64,000 nucleotides of DNA from Bacteroidales bacterium (GTDB lineage: Bacteria; Bacteroidota; Bacteroidia; Bacteroidales; VadinHA17): positions 356,425-420,424 of the forward strand of contig JADKBK010000002.1 of assembly GCA_016715075.1 (NCBI GenBank). The letters are read 5' to 3'. The notes under the pieces were generated by a model. The model saw nothing but the letters and a program-made list of their open reading frames with translations, made no database searches and was not told the DNA's origin. Each line of letters opens with the position of its first letter. Position 1 is the first letter of the stretch. A program made the position numbers and the translations under genes. Of this stretch, positions 24,725-33,983 are shown piece after piece.

Positions 24725-26017
24725 ATGCGTGTGTTAATGTTTGGATGGGAATTCCCCCCACATATCTCGGGAGGTTTGGGGACCGCGAGTTATGGCCTTA
24801 CCAAAGGAATGTCAACCCTTGATGACCTGGAGGTGATCTTTGTTGTTCCCAAAGAATGGGGCGATGAGGATCAGACTAAAGTGAAGGTTATTGGAGCTAA
24901 CCGTGTTCCCATGTCATTCAGGCATGTATATTATAAAGGATTCAGGCAGACACTGGAGAAGATTGAGGTCAGCTCAAAGATCGTTCCTTATACAGATCCC
25001 GAAGATTTCTGGAGAATGACCAGATCGGAGGTTGCAGGTTACAAGATGTTCGTTCAGACAGATGAAAAGGGGATGGTCGATTTTTCAGGAAGATACGACA
25101 GTAACCTGATGGATGAAATAAACAAGTACGCAGTTGTTGCATCCGTTATAGCTGAGGAGAATGAGTTTGATATAATACATGCGCACGATTGGCTGGCTTA
25201 CCCGGCCGGAATAGCCGCTATGGAGGTATCCGGAAAACCCCTGGTGATACATGTTCATGCTACTGATTTCGACAGAAGCGGAGGCAGCGTGAATCCTGAT
25301 GTTTATCGCATTGAGAAAAACGGAATGGATGCCGCCTCTAAAATAATCACTGTTAGTAATCTTACCCGCGACATTGTAATCCATAAATATTTTATCAATC
25401 CTGATAAGGTTGAAACTGTATACAATGCAGTTGAGCCTGTTAAGATCTCGGAAAGACTTATGATCAAAAAAGGTTTTGATGAAAAAGTTGTGACATTTCT
25501 TGGAAGGATAACAATGCAGAAAGGACCTGAGTACTTCATTGAAGCTGCGTATAAAGTTCTGCAGGTTATGGACAATGTCAGGTTTGTTATGGCCGGATCA
25601 GGAGATATGATGGAAAGAATGATGCGGCGGGCCGCAGCATTGAAAATAACTGACAGATTCCATTTTACCGGTTTTCTCAAGGGAGCAGATGTCTTCACAC
25701 TGCTTGATATGAGCGATGTCTATATCATGCCTTCCGTTTCTGAACCATTTGGGATCTCTCCCCTTGAAGCTATGCAGTCAAATGTTCCTGTAATTATCAG
25801 CAAGCAATCAGGGGTTGCCGAAATTCTGACACATGCAGTAAAAACCGATTTTTGGGATATTGATGCAATGGCTGATTCAATTTATGGGATACTGAACTAC
25901 CCGGCTCTTGCTAACATGTTCATTAAAAAGGGTAAAGAGGAAGTTATCAGATTCAAATGGGATAATTCCGCCAAGCATGTGAAAGACATATATTCGAGGG
26001 TTATAAGCAATAAATAA
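24725..26017 (+). CDS. GT4-family glycosyltransferase (glycogen/glucan synthase-like)
   Basis: A 430-residue GT-B enzyme. It begins with MFGWEFPPHISGGLG, the donor-side Gly loop of GT4/GT5 enzymes, and has HAHDWLAY, a GRITMQKGPEYFIEA motif and the nucleotide-binding SVSEPFGISPLEAM. In this cluster it probably makes or primes alpha-1,4-glucan, or produces maltose 1-phosphate or a similar donor product. The exact reaction cannot be read from the sequence. Confidence 0.85.
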   Translation: MRVLMFGWEFPPHISGGLGTASYGLTKGMSTLDDLEVIFVVPKEWGDEDQTKVKVIGANRVPMSFRHVYYKGFRQTLEKIEVSSKIVPYTDPEDFWRMTRSEVAGYKMFVQTDEKGMVDFSGRYDSNLMDEINKYAVVASVIAEENEFDIIHAHDWLAYPAGIAAMEVSGKPLVIHVHATDFDRSGGSVNPDVYRIEKNGMDAASKIITVSNLTRDIVIHKYFINPDKVETVYNAVEPVKISERLMIKKGFDEKVVTFLGRITMQKGPEYFIEAAYKVLQVMDNVRFVMAGSGDMMERMMRRAAALKITDRFHFTGFLKGADVFTLLDMSDVYIMPSVSEPFGISPLEAMQSNVPVIISKQSGVAEILTHAVKTDFWDIDAMADSIYGILNYPALANMFIKKGKEEVIRFKWDNSAKHVKDIYSRVISNK

Positions 26018-26027
26018 GAAATAAGAT

Positions 26028-27518
26028 ATGAGTGCATCAGGCAAAAAAGCAATTTGCTTCTATTTTCAGGTTCATCAGCCATTCAGGCTAAAGAGATACA
26101 GGTTTTTCGACCTGGGTCATGATCATTATTATTATGATGACTACTCAAATGAATCCATTATGCGAAAAGTGGCAGATAAGAGCTACATACCTGCCAATAA
26201 TATGATGCTTGATCTGATTCAGAAACATAAAGGGAAATTTAAAATCGCATATTCCATTTCTGGTCTTGCTATAAACCAGTTCAGGCTCTATGCTCCTGAA
26301 GTGCTTGATTCCTTCAGAAGCCTTGCAGCCACAGGAATGGTGGAATTCCTTGCTGAAACAAGTTCCCATTCCCTTGCTTCGCTTAAAAGCAGAAGCGAAT
26401 TTGAACGTCAGGTTAACCTTCATAAAGAGATGATGAAAGAATTTCTGGGAGTTGAGCCTACCTCTTTCAGAAATACAGAATTAATCTATTCCGACGAAAT
26501 AGGCTCCTGGGTAGCTGATATGGGATTCAAGGCAATTCTTACAGAAGGTGCCAAACATATCCTGGGCTGGAAGAGCCCTAATTTCCTTTATTGCAATGCA
26601 ATTAATCCAAGGCTTAAAGTCCTCCTGCGGAATTTTGTACTAAGTGATGATATTGCATTCAGATTCTCCAACAGGGGATGGAATGAATGGCCATTGACTG
26701 CAGATAAATACGCTTCATGGGTAAATAAACTCGCACCCGCCAGTGAGGTTCTGAATATTTTCCTTGACTATGAAACTTTCGGTGAACATAACTGGAAGGA
26801 GACAGGTATATTTGATTTCCTGAGCCATATGCCATCAGCAATACTGAAGAAAACACCTTTCAGATTTATGACTCCCACAGAGGTAGCTGATTCATTGCAG
26901 CCTGTTTCTGCAATCAACATCCATACTCCGATATCATGGGCCGATGAGGAACGCGATATAACTGCATGGCATGGAAACGAGCTGCAGGTTGCAGCTCTTG
27001 ATAAGCTCTACAGCCTTGCAAGGAAAGTAAATAAATGTGAAGACAAAGAGATTAAACAGGACTGGTCATACCTGCAGTCGAGTGACCATTTTTATTATAT
27101 GGCAACCAAATTCTTTTCAGACGGAGCTGTGCATGCCTATTTCAATCCTTACGAAACACCTTATGATGCATTCATGAATTATATGAATGTCCTTAGTGAT
27201 TTTGAGATACGACTGAAGCAATGGTTCCCTGATACTGCAGAGCAGGAGCAGCTCTATAAGCTCGGTTCCCAGCTTATTGAAAAAGACATGATTATCGAGA
27301 AGCAGGCTGATGAGATCTCCAAACTGGCAAAGAAAGTTGCAAGGATAAAGCCCTCAGCACCCAAAGCACCTAAAACCCCAAAAGCGATTAAAACACCAGC
27401 TAAAACTATAGTAAAGAAGAAAGCTGAAGCAGGACAGAAAAAGCCCCCCAGGAAGAAAACAAAATCTACCCCGGAGACGCCTGTCAGGAAGAAACCGGGA
27501 AGAACCCGCAAAGAATAG
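26028..27518 (+). CDS. GH57 alpha-amylase/glucanotransferase with Lys-rich tail
   Basis: A 496-residue GH57 enzyme. Conserved regions are HQPFRLKRY, an ISGLAINQ strand, FLAETSSHSL (nucleophile Glu region) and FLDYETFGEH (general acid Asp region). The last about 60 residues are a low-complexity tail rich in Lys, Pro and Ala, absent from typical GH57 enzymes of this size; it could bind an anionic surface. It starts 10 bases after the GT4 gene. The function is probably hydrolysis or transfer on alpha-glucan. Confidence 0.88.
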   Translation: MSASGKKAICFYFQVHQPFRLKRYRFFDLGHDHYYYDDYSNESIMRKVADKSYIPANNMMLDLIQKHKGKFKIAYSISGLAINQFRLYAPEVLDSFRSLAATGMVEFLAETSSHSLASLKSRSEFERQVNLHKEMMKEFLGVEPTSFRNTELIYSDEIGSWVADMGFKAILTEGAKHILGWKSPNFLYCNAINPRLKVLLRNFVLSDDIAFRFSNRGWNEWPLTADKYASWVNKLAPASEVLNIFLDYETFGEHNWKETGIFDFLSHMPSAILKKTPFRFMTPTEVADSLQPVSAINIHTPISWADEERDITAWHGNELQVAALDKLYSLARKVNKCEDKEIKQDWSYLQSSDHFYYMATKFFSDGAVHAYFNPYETPYDAFMNYMNVLSDFEIRLKQWFPDTAEQEQLYKLGSQLIEKDMIIEKQADEISKLAKKVARIKPSAPKAPKTPKAIKTPAKTIVKKKAEAGQKKPPRKKTKSTPETPVRKKPGRTRKE

Positions 27519-27628
27519 ACTGTAGAAACATATGAATTTATATAAATGCAACCATTTCTGATGCTTGCAATGGAGTAATATACATTTTATAGATAGAGAT
27601 AATTTATTGTAAACAAATATTATTTAAA

Positions 27629-29962
27629 ATGAAGGTTGAATTTATTTTTGAAACGAGTTGGGAGGTATGCAATAAAGTAGGTGGCATTCATACGGTAATA
27701 TCAACTAAAGCACTCAATATTATAAATGAGCTGGGAGATAATTTTATACTTATTGGTCCGGATGTATGGAGGGAAGATGTTACAAATCCGGAGTTTATAC
27801 CTGATGAGCTTCTTTTTACCGACTGGCAGAGGAAAGCTGAGGCTGAGGGATTAAGGGTAAAGACCGGAAGATGGAACATTTCAGGCAAGCCAATAGTAAT
27901 TCTTATAGATTTTACTCCTTATTTCGGACAGCAGAACGAAATTTTTGCCGGATTCTGGGAGACCTACAAACTCGACAGCATAACCGGTCAGTGGGATTAT
28001 GTTGAACCTGCTCTTTTTGGATATGCAGCAGGAAAGGTGATAGAGAGTTTCTCGAGTTTTTATCTTGAACATCACACTGTAATAGCTCAGTTTCATGAAT
28101 GGATGACTGGCACCGGGGTGCTCTACCTGAAAAAATTCGCCCCATGGGTTGCCACATCCTTTACAACACATGCGACAGTACTTGGAAGATGTGTTGCAGG
28201 GAACAATCGTCCCCTGTATGGCAAGATGGAAGAGTATATTCCTGCACAGATTGCCCGTGAATTCAATGTTGCCGCAAAGCAGTCGCTCGAGAAAATATCT
28301 GCTGCAGAGGCTGATGTTTTTACTACTGTAAGTGAAATAACGTCGCGTGAATGCAGCCATTTTCTGGGAAAGGATGTCGATGTTGTGACACCTAACGGGT
28401 TCGAGGATTCATTTGTACCGGATAGCGCGATATTTGAAGAGAGGCGACAGATGGCCAGGAATAAGCTTAAGAGTGTTGCCGAAGCAGTTCTTGGATACCA
28501 ACTCTCCGATGATTGCGTTCTGCTGGTAAACAGCGGAAGATATGAATTCAGGAATAAAGGAGTTGATATTCTGATAGATTCACTCGGAGATGTTCAGAAG
28601 GACAATAAGATTAAAAAAGAATGCGTTGCCTTTATTCTGATTCCTACCTATCATAAGGGTCCACGGCATGATATCATTGATATTCTTTATAGTAATGGTC
28701 AGCCAAACACAGGTGACAAATATCTTACCCACAGTCTTCACTACCAGTCTTCTGATCCTGTTCTGCAGCGAATTGTAGCCAATCAGCTGGATAACAGTAA
28801 GGATTCGAAGGTCAAGATTATTTTTGTCCCGTCATATCTGAACGGCAACGATGGCATATTCAACATGCCCTACTTTGACCTACTCATTGGATTCGACCTG
28901 TCGGTTTTCCCTTCATACTATGAGCCATGGGGATACACTCCCCTTGAAAGTCTGATGTTTTCAATTCCCACGGTTACTACAACCCTTGCTGGATTTGGAC
29001 TCTGGGTGAAAAACTACTATACAGATCCTGGAAACGGCATTTCAATTATCGAAAGGACTGATGACAATGAACTGGAGGTTGTATCAGAAATCCGGCAATT
29101 CATAGAAATGTTCGTAGGCCTTAATGATGCAGGTATAAAAGATGCCAGGAAGAAAGCACATGATGTCTCACGAATTGCTCTTTGGGATAGCCTGGTGAAA
29201 TATTATTTTACTGCTTATGATTCTGCACTTGAGAAAAGCAGTGACAGACGAGGCGAGCCCAGGGAATTTGCAAGGTTTGTGGAAGCTGCCGGGATTCCTG
29301 TTCGTAAACCTCATCAGGTGCCGGTGTGGAAAGCAATTTATGTTCAGAGTGATGTTCCTGAAAAACTTACATTTCTCAAGGAACTGGCGAATAACCTCTG
29401 GTGGTCGTGGGATATTGAGGCGGAATCATTGTTTAAAAGAATGGATCCTTCTCTATGGGAAGAAGTCAGGCATAATCCCAAGCTTCTTCTCGAAAAAATT
29501 GATTATAAACGGCTTCTTGTACTTGAAGATGATGACGATTTTGTTGCGGATCTGAAAAAGGTTTATGAGGCTTTCAGGGCATATATGGATCGTCAGGTTG
29601 ACCCTGATAAACCTTCAGTAGCTTATTTCAGTATGGAGTTTGGTATTCATCCCTGTCTTAAGATCTATTCAGGCGGTCTGGGAATCCTTGCAGGAGATTA
29701 TCTGAAGGAAGCTAGCGATTCAAATGTTGCTATTACAGGGGTCGGACTTCTTTACAGGTATGGATATTTTAATCAGAAGCTTGGTCCGAAAGGTGAACAG
29801 CTTGCTGTTTATGAGGCTGAGGAGTTTTCGAGGCTTCCGATTAACAGGATTAAAGATGCTGAAGGTAACAATGTTAATGTATATCTGATCTGGCCAGGCC
29901 GGAATGTCAGAATCAGGCTCTGGGAAGCTATGGTTGGAAAGGTACGGCTCCTTTTTGCTTGA
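27629..29962 (+). CDS. GT3 glycogen synthase fused to phosphorylase, 5' part
   Basis: The first 777 codons of a gene interrupted by a frameshift near 29951. Residues about 1-550 are a GT3 glycogen synthase (SWEVCNKVGGIHTVI, FHEWMTG, TTHATVLGR, PSYYEPWGYTPLES). From about residue 580 a GT35 alpha-glucan phosphorylase starts (ELANNLWWSWD, YFSMEFGIHP, GGLGILAGDYLKEASD). The ORF then runs into a TGA after LLFA. Removing one base in the CTCCTTTTT tract joins it to the next frame (FLLDTDTADNSPEDR), giving a 1407-residue fusion. Fused GT3-GT35 proteins are known in Bacteroidota. Confidence 0.85.
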   Translation: MKVEFIFETSWEVCNKVGGIHTVISTKALNIINELGDNFILIGPDVWREDVTNPEFIPDELLFTDWQRKAEAEGLRVKTGRWNISGKPIVILIDFTPYFGQQNEIFAGFWETYKLDSITGQWDYVEPALFGYAAGKVIESFSSFYLEHHTVIAQFHEWMTGTGVLYLKKFAPWVATSFTTHATVLGRCVAGNNRPLYGKMEEYIPAQIAREFNVAAKQSLEKISAAEADVFTTVSEITSRECSHFLGKDVDVVTPNGFEDSFVPDSAIFEERRQMARNKLKSVAEAVLGYQLSDDCVLLVNSGRYEFRNKGVDILIDSLGDVQKDNKIKKECVAFILIPTYHKGPRHDIIDILYSNGQPNTGDKYLTHSLHYQSSDPVLQRIVANQLDNSKDSKVKIIFVPSYLNGNDGIFNMPYFDLLIGFDLSVFPSYYEPWGYTPLESLMFSIPTVTTTLAGFGLWVKNYYTDPGNGISIIERTDDNELEVVSEIRQFIEMFVGLNDAGIKDARKKAHDVSRIALWDSLVKYYFTAYDSALEKSSDRRGEPREFARFVEAAGIPVRKPHQVPVWKAIYVQSDVPEKLTFLKELANNLWWSWDIEAESLFKRMDPSLWEEVRHNPKLLLEKIDYKRLLVLEDDDDFVADLKKVYEAFRAYMDRQVDPDKPSVAYFSMEFGIHPCLKIYSGGLGILAGDYLKEASDSNVAITGVGLLYRYGYFNQKLGPKGEQLAVYEAEEFSRLPINRIKDAEGNNVNVYLIWPGRNVRIRLWEAMVGKVRLLFA

Positions 29963-31853
29963 TACTGATACAGCTGACAATTCACCTGAGGATCGCAGTG
30001 TTACACATCACCTCTATGGCGGGGATAATGAAAACAGGCTTAGGCAGGAACTGATACTGGGAATTGGAGGTATCAGAGCCCTCGAAGCAATCGGAATCCG
30101 ACCGGATGTATATCACAGTAATGAAGGTCATTCAGCATTCATAAGCTTTGAACGCCTCCGAATACTCATTGAAAATCATCACCTTACATTCAGTGAAGCT
30201 ACTGAGGCAATCAGGTCTTCCACTCTCTTTACCACTCATACACCGGTTCCGGCCGGACATGATGCCTTTGAGGAGGATCTTCTGCGTAAATATATATCTC
30301 ACTACCAGGTAAGACTGAATATCTCATGGGGAGAACTCATGGCTCTCGGACAATGCGAAAGCGATCAGGTTAAGAAGTTTAATATGAGTTACCTTGCAAC
30401 ACGCATGTCTCAGGAGGTAAACGGAGTGAGCAAGCTGCATGGTCAGGTAAGTCAGGATATGTTCAATAAATTGTGGCCCGGATATCTGAAGGAGGAACTT
30501 TTCATCGGTTATGTCACTAATGGTGTGCATCATCCAACATGGACAGCTCCAGAATGGAGAGAGGTATACAAGGAGATCACCGGGAATATCAATTTTGATC
30601 AGACAGACGCTTCTATCTGGGAGAAACTCTACAGCCTTGACGATAAAAAGATCTATGATGTAAAAACAGGTCTGAAGAAGAGTTTATTCTCAAATATCAG
30701 GAAGCGTCTTCAGAGTGAAATGATCGATAAACATGTGAGTCCGAGGAAACTTCTTAATATAAGCAATCACCTCAATGAAAAGACACTTACAATAGGATTT
30801 GCCAGGCGGTTTGCCACCTATAAGAGGGCAGGTCTTCTTTTCAGAGATCTTGACAGGCTGGAGAAAATTGTGAGCAACCCGGAGAAACCTGTTCAGTTTA
30901 TTTATGCCGGGAAGGCGCATCCTAATGATGGTGGCGGTCAGGATCTTATAAAAAGAATTTTTGAGATATCGCAGATGCCAAGGTTTGCGGGGAAAGTGAT
31001 CTTTATTGAGAATTATGATATTGAACTGGCCAAGTACCTCGTTAGGGGAGTTGACATCTGGCTGAATACACCTACCAGGCCTTTGGAAGCCTCAGGAACA
31101 AGTGGAGAGAAAGGAGTCATGAACGGGACTCTTCATTTCAGCGTACTTGATGGCTGGTGGGTGGAAGGTTATCGTGCATTCGCAGGATGGGCTTTGCCTA
31201 AAAAGAGGACCTTTGAAAACCAGAACCTTCAGGACGACATAGATGCAGAAACAATTTATAATATGCTTGAATATGAAATTGTGCCTGCATATTATTCATT
31301 TAATGAAAAGGGTGTGCCTGTTGAATGGATAAGCTACATTAAAAATACAATGGTGAAGGTAGCCCCGGAGTTTACGATGAAGAGAATGCTCGATGACTAT
31401 TACGAGAAGTATTATACAAAGCTTGCACCACGGCATAAATACCTTATTGAAAATAACTTCGAAAAGGCGAAGGAGCTTTCAGCCTGGAAAAAAACCATGC
31501 GGGAGGAGTGGGATAATATTGAGGTCCTGAACTATAGTTTTGAAAGATCCAAAGATAATGTTTACCGCTCGGGACAGGACTATACTGCAGAGATTGCTTT
31601 AAATGTGAATAAGATCCCAAGGGAAAATGTCGGAGTTGAATTCATTATTACCCAGATGAGCAAGCAGGGTGACCACCGGTTCGTGGCAAGTGAGGAACTT
31701 AGGATGGTCAGTTGCAAGAACGGCAAATGTCTCTACAGGGCTCATCTGGTTCCTGAAAAGGCCGGTTCATTCTTTTATGGGATACGTATTTATCCAAAGC
31801 ATAAAGACCTTCCGCATAAGCAGGATTTCTATCTGCTCAGGTGGATTGATTAA
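29904..31853 (+). CDS. Alpha-glucan phosphorylase (GT35), 3' part of fusion
   Basis: Continuation of the preceding gene in another frame; real homology starts at about 29951 and the apparent Met at 29904 is an artefact. It carries the rest of the GT35 domain: THHLYGGD, HSNEGHSAF, THTPVPAGHDAF, GFARRFATYKRA, the glucan-binding GTSGEKGVMNG and DGWWVEGY. The pyridoxal-phosphate attachment region of classical phosphorylases (EASGTxxMK) appears here as EASGTSGEKGVMNG, as usual for the glucan-phosphorylase subfamily. It ends converging on glgB. Confidence 0.85.
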   Translation: MSESGSGKLWLERYGSFLLDTDTADNSPEDRSVTHHLYGGDNENRLRQELILGIGGIRALEAIGIRPDVYHSNEGHSAFISFERLRILIENHHLTFSEATEAIRSSTLFTTHTPVPAGHDAFEEDLLRKYISHYQVRLNISWGELMALGQCESDQVKKFNMSYLATRMSQEVNGVSKLHGQVSQDMFNKLWPGYLKEELFIGYVTNGVHHPTWTAPEWREVYKEITGNINFDQTDASIWEKLYSLDDKKIYDVKTGLKKSLFSNIRKRLQSEMIDKHVSPRKLLNISNHLNEKTLTIGFARRFATYKRAGLLFRDLDRLEKIVSNPEKPVQFIYAGKAHPNDGGGQDLIKRIFEISQMPRFAGKVIFIENYDIELAKYLVRGVDIWLNTPTRPLEASGTSGEKGVMNGTLHFSVLDGWWVEGYRAFAGWALPKKRTFENQNLQDDIDAETIYNMLEYEIVPAYYSFNEKGVPVEWISYIKNTMVKVAPEFTMKRMLDDYYEKYYTKLAPRHKYLIENNFEKAKELSAWKKTMREEWDNIEVLNYSFERSKDNVYRSGQDYTAEIALNVNKIPRENVGVEFIITQMSKQGDHRFVASEELRMVSCKNGKCLYRAHLVPEKAGSFFYGIRIYPKHKDLPHKQDFYLLRWID

Positions 31854-32875
31854 ATATCTGTTGCCCTTCTGATTGGTTCTTTCTTAAAAACAAGTCCGGT
31901 CCGCGAAGGGAGATATAGGTAAAGATAGACTGGGGCATTAATAGTGCCCCTTTCTCCTTTTTTAATAGAGAGATAAACAGCTCTTCTGTCAACTCTGTTG
32001 AATCCGCCAAAGGCTGTATCATCAGTGTCGAGTGCAATACTGAATTTTCCTCTGACAGGTATTCCGTAATCGGTAAAAGACCGGGATGGATGAAAATTAA
32101 ATACGAAGAGAAAGTCTCCCCTCATAAAGGCTACAACCTTGTCTGTATTATTCTCAAAGACCCTGTTGACAGTCAGATCATCCAGAATATTAAAATCCTG
32201 ATGAAGTTTTACCATCTTCCTGTCGAAATTTGCCAGTTCGATATATTTCAGATCCTTGTCATCCGCCAGATCCCATTGCCGGCGTGCGTACTTATAACTC
32301 CAGTTATTGCCCTCTCTTGGAAAATCTATCCATTCAGGATGGCCGAATTCATTACCCATGAAATTCAGGTAGCCGCCTCCTGAAGTGCTGAAGGTGATTA
32401 ACCGTATCATTTTATGAAGTGCAATTCCCCTGTCAACGATGACACTATGATAATCTTTGGACATTCCTGTATACATCTCAGCGTCGATCATCCTGAATAT
32501 TAGTGTTTTATCACCAACCAGAGCCTGATCATGTGACTCACAGTATGAGATAATTCTCTCCTCTGAGCGGTGCTGGGTAAGTTCGTACATCAGTTTTCCC
32601 ATGTCCCACTCTTCATCAGCTGTTTCCTTTACGAGCCTGATCCATAAGTCAGGCACGCCCATTGATAGCCGGTAGCTGAATCCATAACCTTTCCTTGTCT
32701 GGGGCGCTGCTATCCCCGGCATCCCGCTCATCTCCTCGGCAATTGTGAGGGACCCCGGACGGATCTGCTGAATAAGTTTATTTGCCAGGTAGAGGTAGAC
32801 GAGGGCATCCTCATCCTGGTTACCATCAAAATATTCGCTGTATGAGGGTAAAGTTCTTTTCAAGTCCATGATCAT
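31850..32875 (-). CDS. glgB: 1,4-alpha-glucan branching enzyme, 3' part
   Basis: C-terminal half of GH13 branching enzyme, out of frame with the 5' part because of one extra base in the C run (plus strand GGG at 32846-32848). Real homology starts at YSEYFDGNQDEDAL. It holds the acid/base Glu region (TIAEEMSGMPG), CESHDQALVGDKT with the transition-state His-Asp, and NFMGNEFGHPEW. The AEEVSGMP-type wording and HGL...EYFDG insertion mark the GBE1-like (GH13_8) subgroup rather than classical bacterial GlgB. The full product would be 675 residues. Confidence 0.85.
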   Translation of the reverse strand: MIMDLKRTLPSYSEYFDGNQDEDALVYLYLANKLIQQIRPGSLTIAEEMSGMPGIAAPQTRKGYGFSYRLSMGVPDLWIRLVKETADEEWDMGKLMYELTQHRSEERIISYCESHDQALVGDKTLIFRMIDAEMYTGMSKDYHSVIVDRGIALHKMIRLITFSTSGGGYLNFMGNEFGHPEWIDFPREGNNWSYKYARRQWDLADDKDLKYIELANFDRKMVKLHQDFNILDDLTVNRVFENNTDKVVAFMRGDFLFVFNFHPSRSFTDYGIPVRGKFSIALDTDDTAFGGFNRVDRRAVYLSIKKGERGTINAPVYLYLYLPSRTGLVFKKEPIRRATDI

Positions 32876-33878
32876 AATAAATCATGCTTGTTATCCCGTC
32901 AAAACGGAAACCGTCAAACTTATACTCTTCAAGCCAGTAACTGCAGTTTGAGAGCAGGAAATGAATTACACTATCCTTTCCATAATCGAAGCACAATGAA
33001 TCCCAGGCCCGGTGAAGCCTTCTTTCACCGGTGTGGAAATACTGTCCCGGCGATCCGTCAAGGAGTCCAAGCCCTTCATTGACATTTTTCACGGAATGGG
33101 AGTGTACCAGGTCCATTATTACCCTTATACCAGCCTCGTGCGCTGCATCTATCAGCGCTTTAAGCTCTTCAGGTGTGCCATATCTCGATGAAGCAGCAAA
33201 AAAGCTGGATACGTGGTATCCGAAGGATCCGTAAAAGGGATGTTCCTGTATCGCCATCAGCTGGATAGTGTTATATCCTGCTTTGATGATGACAGGCAGG
33301 ACATTCTCGGTAAATTCACGGTATGTTCCTACCTTTTCAGCAGAGGTTGCCATCCCGATGTGGGCTTCATAGATAACCGGTGCTGTGTCGGGTAATTCAA
33401 AATCTTCTATTGTCCACTGGTAATTTTCTTCAGGTTGCCAGACCTGTGCACTGAATATTTTTGTCACTTCATCCTGAACCAGGCGGTTTGCATAGGCAGG
33501 AATGCGTTCTCCATTGCCGCCATCCCAGTGAACTGAAAGTTTGTAAAGTTCCCCGTGTTTAAGTATCTCTGATGGCAGAATAATCTCCCAGTCTCCATTC
33601 TGATTAATCCTTTTCAGTTTGAATTTTTCTTTTTCCTTCCAGCCTGAAAATACCCCTTTAATGAAAATCGCTGTTGCATTCGGAGCCCACTCACGGAATA
33701 TCCATCCATCCTTGCTCCTGTGCAGGCCATAATAGTGATGCCCCAGGGCAAAGTCACTAAGCATCTTTTTACCTGTCAGTTGCTTTTCTTTTAAAAGGCA
33801 TTTGCTGATCCGCTTGTCAATGACATGAGTGAATGGTTTCAACCATGGGTCAGAAAGATAGAAACTGGCGGAATTCAT
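32826..33878 (-). CDS. glgB: 1,4-alpha-glucan branching enzyme, 5' part
   Basis: N-terminal half: a CBM48-like beta domain (GWIFREWAPNATAIFIKG) and the start of the GH13 barrel (YEAHIGMA, GYHVSSFFAASSRYGTPEELK, DLVHSHS) up to the nucleophile DGFRFDGITSM. The ORF then runs out of frame after KNFTL. Start at 33878 is upstream of a well-conserved FYLSDPWLKPF opening. It introduces alpha-1,6 branches into glycogen, and points against the fusion gene, with the two stops overlapping by 4 bases. Confidence 0.86.
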   Translation of the reverse strand: MNSASFYLSDPWLKPFTHVIDKRISKCLLKEKQLTGKKMLSDFALGHHYYGLHRSKDGWIFREWAPNATAIFIKGVFSGWKEKEKFKLKRINQNGDWEIILPSEILKHGELYKLSVHWDGGNGERIPAYANRLVQDEVTKIFSAQVWQPEENYQWTIEDFELPDTAPVIYEAHIGMATSAEKVGTYREFTENVLPVIIKAGYNTIQLMAIQEHPFYGSFGYHVSSFFAASSRYGTPEELKALIDAAHEAGIRVIMDLVHSHSVKNVNEGLGLLDGSPGQYFHTGERRLHRAWDSLCFDYGKDSVIHFLLSNCSYWLEEYKFDGFRFDGITSMIYYDHGLEKNFTLIQRIF

Positions 33879-33983
33879 AATATTTTATATGTGATCATTC
33901 TTCCTATAAAAGTACAAAAACAAAACCATTTTATTGGTTCACTTTCATGGGCTTTGTTAATTTTGCAGGCAGATTCATTATAT

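Noticed and set aside
27881..28360. 159-codon minus-strand ORF inside the glycogen synthase domain
   Set aside because: It is a shadow of conserved GT3 codons.
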